From contig CALDSD010000068.1 in the NCBI GenBank assembly GCA_937911325.1, forward strand, positions 1 to 64,000: DNA of 64,000 bases. Direction: 5' to 3'. The notes under the pieces are model-generated. The model saw only the letters and a list, made by a program, of their open reading frames with translations, did not search any database and had not been told where the DNA came from. A program made the position numbers and the translations under genes. This DNA is from an uncultured Neomegalonema sp. GTDB lineage: Bacteria > Pseudomonadota > Alphaproteobacteria > Rhodobacterales > Rhodobacteraceae. Positions 18,772 to 26,429 of the stretch are shown here, piece by piece. Every line of letters starts with the position of its first letter. The stretch's first letter is position 1.

Positions 18772-19359
18772 ATGCCGGCAGACCGAGACAACACATTGGA
18801 AGCCGCGGTCGGCGCGCAGCTCAAGGCGACGCGGCAGGGGATGGGCGTGACCCTGACCGATCTTGCGCGCACGGCGTCCGTTTCCGTAGGCATGTTGTCA
18901 AAGATCGAGAACGGCCAGACCTCGCCGTCGCTTGGGACCTTGCAGTCTCTCGCGACCGCGCTGAACGTCCCGATCGCGACGTTTTTCGCGAAGTTCGACG
19001 AGAAGCGCGAAGCCACGTTCGTCAAGGCCGGCAACGGTCTTGCGATCGAACGCAGAGGGTCCAGCAAAGGGCATCTCTACCAGTTGCTGGGGCATTCCTT
19101 GCGCAGCGCCACGCAAGTTGAACCGTACTTGATCACGCTTGACGAGACGTCGGACGCCTATCCGATCTTTCAGCATCCTGGCGTTGAGTTCATCTATCTG
19201 CTCGAAGGCGAGGTGTCCTACCGACACGGCGAGGAGACCTATGAGCTTCAGCCTGGCGACTCGCTGTTCTTCGACGCTGAAGCGCTTCATGGCCCCATGG
19301 AGCTGCGCAAGCTGCCCGCCGTGTATCTGTCGATCATCGTCAAGCCTCGGGACGATTAG
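18772..19359 (+). CDS. XRE-family regulator with C-terminal cupin
   Basis: A 195-residue transcription factor. The N-terminal helix-turn-helix (about 14-68) reads LKATRQGMGVTLTDLARTASVSVGMLSKIENGQTSPSL (shown here in part). The C-terminal cupin (about 110-185) has HPGVEFIYLLEGEVSYRHGEE and LQPGDSLFFDAEALHG, the usual ligand-sensing fold. Regulators of this type commonly sit beside glutamine synthetase-like or amine metabolism genes and control them. Here the next gene is glxB 98 bases away. That gap contains an A/T-rich palindromic stretch (AAAATATTTT, 19394-19403) that could be its operator. It is the first gene after tspO where the photosynthesis cluster is interrupted. Confidence 0.88.
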   Translation: MPADRDNTLEAAVGAQLKATRQGMGVTLTDLARTASVSVGMLSKIENGQTSPSLGTLQSLATALNVPIATFFAKFDEKREATFVKAGNGLAIERRGSSKGHLYQLLGHSLRSATQVEPYLITLDETSDAYPIFQHPGVEFIYLLEGEVSYRHGEETYELQPGDSLFFDAEALHGPMELRKLPAVYLSIIVKPRDD

Positions 19360-19457
19360 GCTTTCGGTCGGGCAGGCTATTTCCTGAGAGTAAAAATATT
19401 TTCTTGACCGCCCTAGGTCTGCGCTCCAGCTTCCAAGCGACGCGGTAGGAGCTCGGT

Positions 19458-20366
19458 ATGTGCGGTATCGTTGGACTTTTTCTCAAATCTGAAGCGCTTC
19501 GCCCGGAATTGGGGCGGCTGACTGCGCTCATGCTGCACGAGATGCGGGACCGTGGCCCCGATTCAGCGGGCTTCGCCGTATATGACGCGCCCGAGGAGGT
19601 CACGAAGATCACCTGCCTTTCGACGACGGGCGACACGGATTGGCGCGCGATTGACGCCGATCTAGAGCGTCATCTCGATGCGGAGGTGACCACGACGGTC
19701 GTCGAAGATCATGCGATCTTGCGCACCTCCGGCGACGGCTCCGCCGCGCGCAAGCGGATTATCGAGATCGCGCCCTGTGTCACGGTGTTGTCGGTGGGGC
19801 GGTCGATCGAGTTGTTCAAAGGGATCGGAGATCCCGACGACGTCGCCGAGCGGTTCGGATTGGCCGGGCGCAGCGGCGCCCATGCGATCGCACATACGCG
19901 GATGGCGACGGAAAGCGCGGTGACCACCGCAGGGTCTCACCCCTTCTCGACGGGCGCGGATACGTGCCTCGTCCACAATGGGTCGCTGTCGAACCATAAC
20001 CGCCTTCGCGAAGCGCTGGAGACGCGGGGGGAAAGTTTCCAAACGGAAAACGACTCGGAGGTCGCCGCAGGGTATATGTCCTGGCGCATGCGCGAGGGCG
20101 ACGATCTCAGGGCTGCGGTCGAGCACGCTCTGCGAGATCTCGATGGGTTCTTCACATTCGCAATTGGCGTCCGCGACGGGTTCGCGGTGGTGCGGGATCC
20201 AATCGCTTGCAAGCCTGCGGTCATCGCTGAAACAGACGAGTGGGTGGCGATGTCCTCGGAGTTTCGCGCGATCGACAAGCTGCCGGGCGTCGCTCATGCG
20301 GAGATCTGGGAGCCGCAGCCAGGGCGGATCTACACCTGGAGCCACGCCAACCGAGCAGCCGCATGA
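19458..20366 (+). CDS. glxB: Class II glutamine amidotransferase (GlxB / N-methylglutamate synthase subunit A-like)
   Basis: A 302-residue Ntn-type glutaminase domain homologous to the N-terminal part of glutamate synthase (GltB). Cys2 follows the initiator Met in MCGIVGLF and would be the nucleophile after Met removal. HTRMATESAVTTAGSHPFS and LVHNGSLSNHN are class II GATase motifs. Together with glxC and glxD it reconstitutes a split GltB, as in N-methylglutamate synthase (MgsABC) and the rhizobial GlxBCD. TAGGAG precedes the ATG by about 7 bases. Its stop overlaps the start of a small ORF in ATGA. Whether the product is N-methylglutamate or glutamate cannot be told from the sequence. Confidence 0.88.
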   Translation: MCGIVGLFLKSEALRPELGRLTALMLHEMRDRGPDSAGFAVYDAPEEVTKITCLSTTGDTDWRAIDADLERHLDAEVTTTVVEDHAILRTSGDGSAARKRIIEIAPCVTVLSVGRSIELFKGIGDPDDVAERFGLAGRSGAHAIAHTRMATESAVTTAGSHPFSTGADTCLVHNGSLSNHNRLREALETRGESFQTENDSEVAAGYMSWRMREGDDLRAAVEHALRDLDGFFTFAIGVRDGFAVVRDPIACKPAVIAETDEWVAMSSEFRAIDKLPGVAHAEIWEPQPGRIYTWSHANRAAA

Positions 20367-20518
20367 CGACCTCTCAAACCCCGCGGACGCCCGCCAGCGG
20401 GAGCGGGAGCGGCGCGTTCGATCCGCGCGCCGCCACGTTTCACAGGCTGGACGTGCAGCGCTTGAGCGCAAGCGACATGATCGACGGTCCGCCACTCCAT
20501 GACGGGGGCGCAACATGA
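20363..20518 (+). CDS. 51-residue ORF coupled between glxB and glxC
   Basis: A small ORF with ATGA overlaps at both ends: its ATG at 20363 overlaps the glxB stop, and its TGA at 20516-20518 overlaps the glxC ATG at 20515. The product is Gly/Ser-rich at the N-terminus (ASGSGSGAF) and ends DMIDGPPLHDGGAT. No transmembrane segment, signal or known motif is visible. The perfect fit between two enzyme genes suggests it is translated, either as a small subunit or simply to couple translation. It could also be the remnant of an N-terminal extension of GlxC in another frame. I do not recognise it. Confidence 0.55.
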   Translation: MTTSQTPRTPASGSGSGAFDPRAATFHRLDVQRLSASDMIDGPPLHDGGAT

Positions 20519-21195
20519 CCCAAAACACGGAGTTCGATCTTACCAAGCACACGGTGCGGGAGTTGAACGCTGCGCTGCACGCAGCGGAAGAGGGCAGTTT
20601 CACCGTCTTGAACACTGGCGGCGCCCACGCTTTGGCGTGTGGCTTGAACGCGCCGCTCGAAGTGACCCTAAAAGGACATGCCGGTTATTACGCGGGCGGC
20701 ATGAACAAGGAAGCGTCGGTCGTTGTCGAAGGCAATGTCGGCACAGGCTGCGCCGAGAACATCATGTCTGGCGTCGTCCGCGTCATGGGAGATGCGAGCC
20801 AGTCTCTTGGCGCGTCTGGGCACGGCGGACTGGTCGTGTGCGAGGGGTCCGCCTCGGCGCGCGCTGGCATTTCGATGAAGGGCGTCGATATCGTCGTAGG
20901 CGGCGATGTCGGCCACATGTCCGGTTTCATGGCGCAGGCGGGACGGTTGGTGGTGCTCGGCGATGCGGGCGCGGATCTGGGCGACTCGATCTACGAGGCC
21001 GAGATTTTCGTGCGCGGCGACGTCGTCAGCCTCGGAGCCGATTGCGAGCAAAAGCCGATGGATCCGGCGCATGTCGACGCGCTGGGCGCGCTGCTCCGCC
21101 AGGCTGGTCTCGACGCAGACCCGGCTTCGTTCACGCGCTACGGCTCTGCTCGAACGCTCTACAACTTTCATATCGACAACGCCGGGGAGGGCTGA
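20515..21195 (+). CDS. glxC: GXGXG-domain protein GlxC (N-methylglutamate synthase subunit B-like)
   Basis: A 226-residue protein matching the C-terminal GXGXG beta-helix domain of glutamate synthase. The repeating glycine pattern is visible from about residue 40 to 175 (GYYAGGMNKEASVVVEGNVG, GASGHGGLVVCEGSASARAG, GDVGHMSGFMAQAGRLVVLG). Alone it is not catalytic; it supports the amidotransferase and FMN subunits. It overlaps the small ORF upstream and shares TGATG with glxD downstream, so stoichiometric, coupled translation is expected. Confidence 0.88.
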   Translation: MTQNTEFDLTKHTVRELNAALHAAEEGSFTVLNTGGAHALACGLNAPLEVTLKGHAGYYAGGMNKEASVVVEGNVGTGCAENIMSGVVRVMGDASQSLGASGHGGLVVCEGSASARAGISMKGVDIVVGGDVGHMSGFMAQAGRLVVLGDAGADLGDSIYEAEIFVRGDVVSLGADCEQKPMDPAHVDALGALLRQAGLDADPASFTRYGSARTLYNFHIDNAGEG

Positions 21196-22508
21196 TGAGC
21201 GACAAACGCAGCATTCGCGGTTTTGCGACGTTCCCAGAAGACGTCATCTCTGAAATCCAACGCGCGGCGAACACCGGCGTCTACGACATCCGCGGTCTGG
21301 GCGCACGACGTCAGGTGCCGAGCTTTGACGATCTGGTGTTCCTAGGCGCTTCGATGTCGCGCTACCCGTTGGAGGGATACCGCGAAGCCTGCGGCGTCGA
21401 CGTCGTGCTTGGCGACCGCTTCGCCAAGAAACCGATCGAGTTGAAGGTCCCGATCACCATCGCGGGCATGAGTTTCGGCGCGCTTGGCGCAAACGCGAAG
21501 GAGGCGCTTGGTCGGGGGGCCTCGGCGGCGGGCACGTCGACCACCACCGGCGACGGCGGGATGACCCAGGAAGAGCGCGGTCATTCCAACCTGTTGGTTT
21601 ATCAGGTGCTGCCAAGCCGCTACGGCATGAACCCGGACGATCTGCGCCGGGCCGATGCGATCGAAATCGTGGTCGGACAGGGCGCAAAGCCGGGCGGCGG
21701 CGGGATGCTGCTGGGTCAAAAGATCACCGAGCGCGTCGCTGGCATGCGCACGCTGCCCGAAGGCATCGATCAACGCTCCGCCTGCCGACATCCGGACTGG
21801 ACGGGTCCGGACGATCTGGAGATCAAGATCAATGAGCTGCGCGAGATCACCGATTGGCAAAAGCCGATCTATGTGAAAGTCGGCGCCGCCCGGCCATACT
21901 ACGACACCGCGCTGTCGGTGAAGTCCGGTGCCGATGTCGTCGTGGTCGACGGCATGCAGGGCGGCACGGCGGCGACGCAGGATGTGTTCATCGAGCATGT
22001 CGGCATTCCAACCTTGCCGGCGGTGCGAGAGGCGGTGCGCGCGCTCAAAGAGCTCGACATGCATCGGAAGGTCCAACTGATCGTCTCTGGCGGCATTCGC
22101 ACGGGCGCCGATGTGGCGAAGGCGATGGCGCTTGGCGCCGATGCGGTCTCGATCGGGTCGGCGGCGATGATTGCGCTGAACTGCAATCGCCCGCTTTATG
22201 TCGAAGACTATGAAGCGCTCGGCACAGCCCCGGGCGCTTGCGCGCATTGTCATACTGGGCGCTGCCCGGTCGGGGTCGCGACGCAGGACCCGGAGCTTGA
22301 GGCGCGGCTCGACCCGGAGATGGCCGGGCGTCGGGTTGCGAACTATCTTCAGGTCATGACGCTCGAGGCGCAGACGCTCGCGCGCGCCAACGGCAAAAGC
22401 CATCTGCGCAATCTCGAGCCGGAGGATCTGGCGGCGCTCACGGTTGAAGGCGCCTCGATGTCGCAAGAGCCTCTCGCGGGTTCGAACTGGGTGCCCGGCC
22501 GCCCGTAA
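21195..22508 (+). CDS. glxD: FMN-binding glutamate synthase-family protein GlxD (N-methylglutamate synthase subunit C-like)
   Basis: A 437-residue catalytic synthase subunit corresponding to the FMN/3Fe-4S domain of GltB. Features: MSFGALGANAKEALGRGA and GTSTTTGDGGM near residues 90-125, the phosphate-binding barrel end VSGGIRTGADVAKAMALGADAVSIG, and the iron-sulphur cluster loop CAHCHTGRCPVG near 350. The frame is open upstream to 20499, but the start at 21195 is chosen because it forms TGATG with the glxC stop, has GGGGAGG 5 bases upstream, and matches homologues. It combines ammonia from GlxB with a 2-oxo acid, or accepts methylamine-derived nitrogen if this is a true MgsC. Confidence 0.9.
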   Translation: MSDKRSIRGFATFPEDVISEIQRAANTGVYDIRGLGARRQVPSFDDLVFLGASMSRYPLEGYREACGVDVVLGDRFAKKPIELKVPITIAGMSFGALGANAKEALGRGASAAGTSTTTGDGGMTQEERGHSNLLVYQVLPSRYGMNPDDLRRADAIEIVVGQGAKPGGGGMLLGQKITERVAGMRTLPEGIDQRSACRHPDWTGPDDLEIKINELREITDWQKPIYVKVGAARPYYDTALSVKSGADVVVVDGMQGGTAATQDVFIEHVGIPTLPAVREAVRALKELDMHRKVQLIVSGGIRTGADVAKAMALGADAVSIGSAAMIALNCNRPLYVEDYEALGTAPGACAHCHTGRCPVGVATQDPELEARLDPEMAGRRVANYLQVMTLEAQTLARANGKSHLRNLEPEDLAALTVEGASMSQEPLAGSNWVPGRP

Positions 22509-22535
22509 CAGACACTTATTTTTGGGGAGACGACG

Positions 22536-23843
22536 ATGGCGATTGATCTGGCGGCGGAAGCGAAGGCGCGAGGGATCGACTACTTTCTGATCTCCTTCAC
22601 GGACCTCTTTGGCGTCATGCGGGCAAAGCTGGTGCCGGCCTCCGCGATCGGCGACATGGCCAAGGAGGGCGCCGGTTTCGCCGGCTTCGCCGCCTGGCTC
22701 GACATGACGCCGGCGGACAGCGACATGTTCGCCGTTCCCGATCCCGACAGTCTGATACAGCTTCCATGGAAGCCGAATGTCGGCTGGCTCGCCGCCGATC
22801 TTTACATGGACGGCCAAGAGGTGGCTCAGGCGCCGCGCAACACATTGAAGCGCGTGCTCGCGGACGCGCAGTCGAAAGGGTATCGCCTCAAGCACGGCGT
22901 CGAATGCGAGTACTTCATGATCACGCCGGAGGGCGATGCGATCTCGGACGCCGCCGACACCCAGTCGAAACCCTGCTACGACGTCTCGGCCTTGATGCGC
23001 CGCTACGACGTGATCTCCGAGATCTGCGATGCGATGCAGACGCTCGGTTGGGGGCCCTATCAGAACGACCATGAAGACGCGAACGGTCAGTTCGAGATGA
23101 ACTGGGACTACGCGGATGCGCTCGTTACGGCGGACCGGCACGCCTTCTTCAAATATATGGTCAAATCGATCGCAGAGAAACACGGGCTGCGCGCGACGTT
23201 CATGCCCAAGCCCTTCGCTGATCTGACCGGCAACGGCTGCCACGCGCATATCAGCGTCTGGTCGCCCGATGGCGGCATGAACCTCTTCGCCGATCCGGGC
23301 GGCGAGATGGGGATCAGCCAGACCGGATATCACTTCCTGGGCGGGCTGATGGCGCACGCGACGGCGCTTTGCGCGATCACCAACCCGACCGTGAACTCCT
23401 ACAAGCGGATCAACGCGCCGGTGACGAGTTCGGGGGCCACTTGGTCGCCGAACACGGTGACCTATGGCGGCAACAACCGCACCCACATGGTGCGCATTCC
23501 GGATGCCGGCCGGTTCGAGCTGCGTCTCGCGGATGGCGCCGCGAACCCCTATTTGCTGCCGGCTGCGATCACGGCGGCAGGGCTCGACGGCATCGAGCGC
23601 TCGCTCGATCCGGGCAAACGCCTCGACATCAACATGTATGCGGAGGCCGAGAAAGCCGAAGGCGCCAAGAAGCTTCCGCTGAACATGCTCGATGCGTTGC
23701 GCGAGCTGGAATCGGACGCGACGCTGGCGGAGAAACTCGGTTCGGAGACCGTATCTGCGTTCTTGAAACTCAAGATGAACGAGTGGAACGACTTCAAGGG
23801 CCACTTGACGGAATGGGAGCGGACGAACGCGCTCGATTGTTGA
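22536..23843 (+). CDS. glnT: Type III glutamine synthetase-like ligase (GlnT / gamma-glutamylmethylamide synthetase-like)
   Basis: A 435-residue ATP-dependent amidoligase of the glutamine synthetase superfamily. Active-site segments are visible: HGVECEYFMITPEGD (Glu metal ligands), NGQFEMNWDYADAL, GNGCHAHISVW and RFELRLADGAANPYL. It lacks an adenylylation-type Tyr motif. GlnT-type enzymes next to glxBCD/mgsABC act either as glutamine synthetases or as gamma-glutamylmethylamide synthetase (GmaS). The latter would initiate the N-methylglutamate route for methylamine. The mgdABCD dehydrogenase genes of that route are not in the window, so the methylamine role is unproven. GGGGAGA lies 7 bases before the ATG. 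Confidence 0.87.
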   Translation: MAIDLAAEAKARGIDYFLISFTDLFGVMRAKLVPASAIGDMAKEGAGFAGFAAWLDMTPADSDMFAVPDPDSLIQLPWKPNVGWLAADLYMDGQEVAQAPRNTLKRVLADAQSKGYRLKHGVECEYFMITPEGDAISDAADTQSKPCYDVSALMRRYDVISEICDAMQTLGWGPYQNDHEDANGQFEMNWDYADALVTADRHAFFKYMVKSIAEKHGLRATFMPKPFADLTGNGCHAHISVWSPDGGMNLFADPGGEMGISQTGYHFLGGLMAHATALCAITNPTVNSYKRINAPVTSSGATWSPNTVTYGGNNRTHMVRIPDAGRFELRLADGAANPYLLPAAITAAGLDGIERSLDPGKRLDINMYAEAEKAEGAKKLPLNMLDALRELESDATLAEKLGSETVSAFLKLKMNEWNDFKGHLTEWERTNALDC

Positions 23844-23856
23844 GCGCAGCATCCGA

Positions 23857-25029
23857 TTAGACGTCGGCGGCCTCCACTCGTTCCGCGCGCCGCTGAAGCG
23901 CCCGGAACGCAAGCGTCGCGGGGATCACCAACGCAAACAGGAGCACGCCGATCTGTAGCGGGTAAAACGGTTCGCCGGTTCGGTCGTAGATCCAGCCCGC
24001 GATTGGCGGCGCGGCCGCCATGACCGCGTAGTAGACGCTGAAGAACACGCCCATGCCGAACGCCCGGTTTTCCGGACGCATCGCTTCGCCCGAAAGCGCC
24101 ATGATCACCCCCGCAGGCGCCATCCCGATCAAACCGAACAGCAGGCTCGCCGGCAGGCCCGCCCCATCGACGGCCAGCAGGCCCATGGCGATGATCGCGC
24201 CGAGAATGCAGATCACAAGCACAGCGTCTGGCCGTCCAGTTCGGTCGGTGATGTAGCCGCAAAGCGCCCCGGAGAAGATCATCACCCAGCTGCCGATGCT
24301 GATGATCGCCGCCGCCTCAAACGCCTCTGCGCCTTGGGTCTCGAGCGCCAGCGGACCGAATGTAAGATAGACGACATAGCCCGCGTTGAAGACGGCCCAG
24401 GCGGCTCCTGCGAGAAGGATCAATCGCAGCTCGCCAATGCTCAGCTTGGACGGCGTCGGGGCCGTCGCGCTCGCCTGTTCGCCGGGCTGTCTGTAGAGCG
24501 TGAGCAGCCCGGCGGCGAACAGCGCGCAGTAGCTTGAGGCGACAAAGAACGGCCAGCGCCAATCGACTGCCGCGGCGAGCCACTCATGCCCAACCTGCCC
24601 GATCGCGATCCCCAACGGCCAACTCATCACGAGGATGCTCATGGCCGTCGCGATCTCCTTTCCGACAAACCAGTCGGCCGTCATCTTGGTCAGGTAGAGG
24701 TTGGCGAAGACAAAGCCGGCGCCGGCGAGCAGCCGTCCGGCGCCGATCATCCAGCTGTCGGTCGCCATACCCGACAAGGCCCCGCCGAGAGCTAGCGCCG
24801 TAAGGCCAAGGCCGGTCAACACGCGGTCAGATAAGAAGCGGGAGGCGTATCCTGCGGGCAGAGTGAGAAACAGACCTGGGGCCATAAAGAACCCGATCAT
24901 CGCGCCGATGGCGACGTAATCGAGTCCGAAGACCGCGACCAGGTCGTCGCCCACCGAGCCCAGGGTCTGGAACTGGAGCCCCAACCCGACGCGGGCGGGG
25001 AACAGTAACAGCAGGATACGCCAGCGCAT
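23857..25029 (-). CDS. MFS transporter
   Basis: A 390-residue major facilitator with 12 predicted membrane helices. The loop 2-3 motif appears as GYASRFLSDRVLTG and the mirrored cytoplasmic motif as GYITDRTGRPDAV in the second half. The substrate is unknown. It is encoded downstream of a SnoaL-like gene with a TGATG overlap (25027-25031), so the two are cotranscribed, and both diverge from a LuxR-GAF regulator. It converges with glnT with 13 bases between stops. A small-molecule exporter or nitrate/cyanate-type importer are both conceivable; nothing decides. Confidence 0.85.
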   Translation of the reverse strand: MRWRILLLLFPARVGLGLQFQTLGSVGDDLVAVFGLDYVAIGAMIGFFMAPGLFLTLPAGYASRFLSDRVLTGLGLTALALGGALSGMATDSWMIGAGRLLAGAGFVFANLYLTKMTADWFVGKEIATAMSILVMSWPLGIAIGQVGHEWLAAAVDWRWPFFVASSYCALFAAGLLTLYRQPGEQASATAPTPSKLSIGELRLILLAGAAWAVFNAGYVVYLTFGPLALETQGAEAFEAAAIISIGSWVMIFSGALCGYITDRTGRPDAVLVICILGAIIAMGLLAVDGAGLPASLLFGLIGMAPAGVIMALSGEAMRPENRAFGMGVFFSVYYAVMAAAPPIAGWIYDRTGEPFYPLQIGVLLFALVIPATLAFRALQRRAERVEAADV

Positions 25030-25442
25030 CAGGCCCAGCCCAACGCGCGCAGCGAAATGACGTCGTTCCAGATCTTGGTCATGTGACGGATCTTGGGTCC
25101 GTCGAACTCCATGACGTAGACATAGTCGGCGGCCACGGTGTTGCCGGTTGGGGCCATCGGACCACCTTCGGCGCTGTGCGTGCCGTGAAAGACGGCGGCC
25201 GCCGTCACCGCGTTTCTGTCTTCATCTGTTGAAAACGCCTTGAGTTCGTAGCGGCCGTCTGGAACCGGAACGAGCAACCCCTTCATCCATTCAGAGTAGG
25301 CCTCGACAGTGTTGACGTCGGCGAGCGCGTCCGCCTGGCAGGAGAACGTCGCGCCCTCATGGCAGTGTTCCTGGCATGCGTCCCAACCTTTGCCGGTTTC
25401 GCAGGCTTCGAAAAAGGCTCTCGCGGTTGCGGTGATCGTCAT
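25029..25442 (-). CDS. SnoaL-like / NTF2-fold protein
   Basis: A 137-residue protein of the SnoaL-like ester cyclase/NTF2 fold. The pattern ARAFFEACETGKGWDACQEHCHEGATFSC followed by YSEWMKGL and the C-terminal FDGPKIRHMTKIWND is typical. Such proteins bind or isomerise small ligands; no reaction can be assigned. The frame extends to 25607, but ATG 25442 is chosen because GGAGG lies about 10 bases upstream and homology starts there. Three closely spaced Cys and one His around residues 13-37 stand out. The stop overlaps the MFS start, so they form a two-gene operon. Confidence 0.8.
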   Translation of the reverse strand: MTITATARAFFEACETGKGWDACQEHCHEGATFSCQADALADVNTVEAYSEWMKGLLVPVPDGRYELKAFSTDEDRNAVTAAAVFHGTHSAEGGPMAPTGNTVAADYVYVMEFDGPKIRHMTKIWNDVISLRALGWA

Positions 25443-25533
25443 TTCTTGTCCTCCGTGTAAGGTCGCCGCCAGGACAGCAACGCAATCCGAAGGTAGAAGT
25501 TTCGCGCTCGCGCAAGCATCGGTCAGACGCCGT

Positions 25534-25579
25534 AAATGCAACTTGCATTTGTAGTATTTACCCTCCTGCATTTGTAGTA
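25534..25579. promoter_or_regulatory. Palindrome and direct repeats (operator candidate)
   Basis: AAATGCAA-C-TTGCATTT (25534-25550) is a perfect palindrome. Its right arm begins a 13-base direct repeat TGCATTTGTAGTA at 25544-25556 and 25567-25579 (23-base period, about two helical turns). It lies between the SnoaL/MFS operon and the LuxR-GAF gene, just upstream of the latter, so it is a probable operator. Confidence 0.6.
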
Positions 25580-25601
25580 GTCTCCGTGCGGCGGAGGGGG
25601 T

Positions 25602-26420
25602 ATGCACGAAGATCGCCTGAGTCCCAGAGAGCTAGAGATCGCGCGGGCTTACGCGCATGGCGACACCTACAACGCCATCGCCGAGCGGCTCCACATCGCG
25701 CCTTCGACAGTGCGCACGCACCTGGGCGCGATCTATCGCAAACTCGGGGTCAGTTCGAAGGTGCAACTGCACCAGATCCTCGACGCCGACAGACCACATC
25801 CTCCGCAACAGAGCGATCAGTCCGCCGTGATCTCCGAGCTGGCCCTTGGTCTCGAAGAAGCGCTGCGGCGTGAGCGCGCTTACATCGAAGTCTTGCGGAT
25901 CATCAGCGGCTCTCAGGGCCGGATCGAGGAAGTGATCGCCGCAGCGCTCGATTACGCGCTCGATCTTTGCGACGCCGAGTTTGGGATCTTGTTCGAATAC
26001 GACCCGAGCAAAGGCTTCCGCGCCGCGCACACGCGGCGCATTCCCGAAGCGTTCCGCGACTGGTTCGAGCAGCGCGGCGACTTTCAGCCTTCGGAAGAAA
26101 CGGCGCTCGGCCGCATCCTTCGGACGCATGAGACGGTCAATCTTTTCGACGTGCGCGCCGAGGGGGTCTATCGAAGCGATGAGCCGTTGCGCGCTGCGAC
26201 AGTGGAGCTGGGCGGCGCGCGCTCATTTATCGGCATTCCGATGATGGCGCGAGATCGGCTGATCGGAGCGTTCACGATCTACCGACAACAGTTGCGCCCG
26301 TTCGACGAGAAGACCGCCGAAGTTGCGAGCGCCTTCGCGGAACAAAGCGTTATCGCGATCGAGAACGCGCGCATGATGAGCGAGTTGCGAGCGGCGGCGA
26401 TCCGCCGCTCAGCGACTTGA
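25602..26420 (+). CDS. LuxR-type HTH regulator with C-terminal GAF domain
   Basis: A 272-residue regulator with reversed order compared with classic LuxR proteins. The LuxR helix-turn-helix is at the N-terminus (about 5-60: LSPRELEIARAYAHGDTYN, IAPSTVRTHLGAIYRKLGV) and a GAF sensor domain follows (about 110-262: EEVIAAALDYALDLCDAEFG, FIGIPMMARDRLIGAFTIY). GAF domains bind small ligands or chromophores; no conserved chromophore Cys is evident. GGAGGGGGT precedes the ATG. It is divergent from SnoaL/MFS with a repeat-rich intergenic region, so it likely controls that pair. Confidence 0.85.
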   Translation: MHEDRLSPRELEIARAYAHGDTYNAIAERLHIAPSTVRTHLGAIYRKLGVSSKVQLHQILDADRPHPPQQSDQSAVISELALGLEEALRRERAYIEVLRIISGSQGRIEEVIAAALDYALDLCDAEFGILFEYDPSKGFRAAHTRRIPEAFRDWFEQRGDFQPSEETALGRILRTHETVNLFDVRAEGVYRSDEPLRAATVELGGARSFIGIPMMARDRLIGAFTIYRQQLRPFDEKTAEVASAFAEQSVIAIENARMMSELRAAAIRRSAT

Positions 26421-26429
26421 TCAGGCGCG

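Noticed and set aside
20499-21194. N-terminal extension of glxD through the glxC region
   Set aside because: The open frame runs through glxC in another phase; the product is Arg-rich, and glxD has its own TGATG start with a ribosome site.
21342-23912. 856-codon open frame on the minus strand
   Set aside because: It lies antisense to glxD and glnT, both of which have clear family motifs. The product is His/Arg-rich without recognisable domains, a typical GC-rich shadow frame.
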